DNA of 5,711 nt, from the NCBI GenBank assembly GCA_017996075.1, contig JAGOHQ010000061.1, forward strand, positions 1 to 5,711, in the 5' to 3' direction. This document shows, piece by piece, positions 5,663 to 5,711 of this stretch. Origin of the DNA: Aliarcobacter sp. (GTDB taxonomy: Bacteria > Campylobacterota > Campylobacteria > Campylobacterales > Arcobacteraceae). Position 1 is the first letter of the stretch, and each line of letters opens with the position of its first letter. Position numbers and translations under genes: made by a program. Under the pieces are notes generated by a model. The model was not told the origin of the DNA and did no database searches. It saw nothing but the letters and a program-made list of their open reading frames with translations.

Positions 5663-5711
5663 ATGACAATTTTAAAAGACTCTATCAAAACAATTCCAAC
5701 AAACGATAAGG
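5663..5711 (+). CDS. Start of an unidentified gene (3' part outside window)
   Basis: ATG at 5663 opens a frame that stays open to the right edge, giving only 16 residues (MTILKDSIKTIPTNDK) and one further base. The ribosome-binding site is weak (AAGAAA, 5653-5658). It is divergent from ychF, with about 135 nt between the two starts. Too little is present to assign a family. That it is a real gene is inferred from the spacing, the open frame and the orientation. Confidence 0.5.
   Translation, partial: MTILKDSIKTIPTNDK

Overview
This AT-rich window, densely packed with short intergenic gaps, reads as an ordinary chromosomal segment of a Campylobacterota (epsilonproteobacterial) genome, most likely Arcobacter/Aliarcobacter or a close relative. 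The pointers are the strong bias to A/T-ending codons, the short 204-residue RecO of the Campylobacter/Arcobacter type, and the general look of the RND pump, YchF and small proteins. The genus is an inference from recalled family sequences, not from a search.

Layout, left to right. (1) Positions 1-1161 (+) hold the C-terminal third of an AcrB/MexB/CmeB-type RND efflux permease whose start lies off the left edge; a strong hairpin at 1201-1231 follows. (2) Positions 1238-1594 (-) encode a small zinc-ribbon protein resembling one C-terminal repeat of a type IA topoisomerase. (3) A divergent promoter region contains a perfect 11-bp tandem repeat and leads into 1713-2228 (+), an exported NosL-like copper-binding protein with His/Met-rich ends. 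Its stop codon lies inside a terminator hairpin. (4) Positions 2260-2574 (-) encode the nucleoside phosphorylase PpnP. (5) Divergent from it, 2690-2953 (+) encodes an extremely acidic 87-residue protein, followed after 3 nt by recO (2957-3571, GTG start). (6) Converging on recO with only 7 nt between stops is an operon on the minus strand: ychF (4424-5527) followed by an HDOD-domain gene (3579-4403, TTG start). (7) A divergent gene begins at 5663 (+) and is cut by the right edge after 16 codons.

The genes do not form one pathway. They are four or five short transcription units covering efflux, copper handling or an electron-transport accessory role, nucleotide salvage, recombination repair and translation/stress. 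No mobile element, CRISPR array, tRNA, rRNA or integrase is visible, and I found no convincing new multi-gene system. The items most worth a second look are the acidic protein coupled to recO, the 11-bp direct repeat whose second copy forms the -35 box of the nosL-like gene, and the free-standing topoisomerase-like zinc ribbon.
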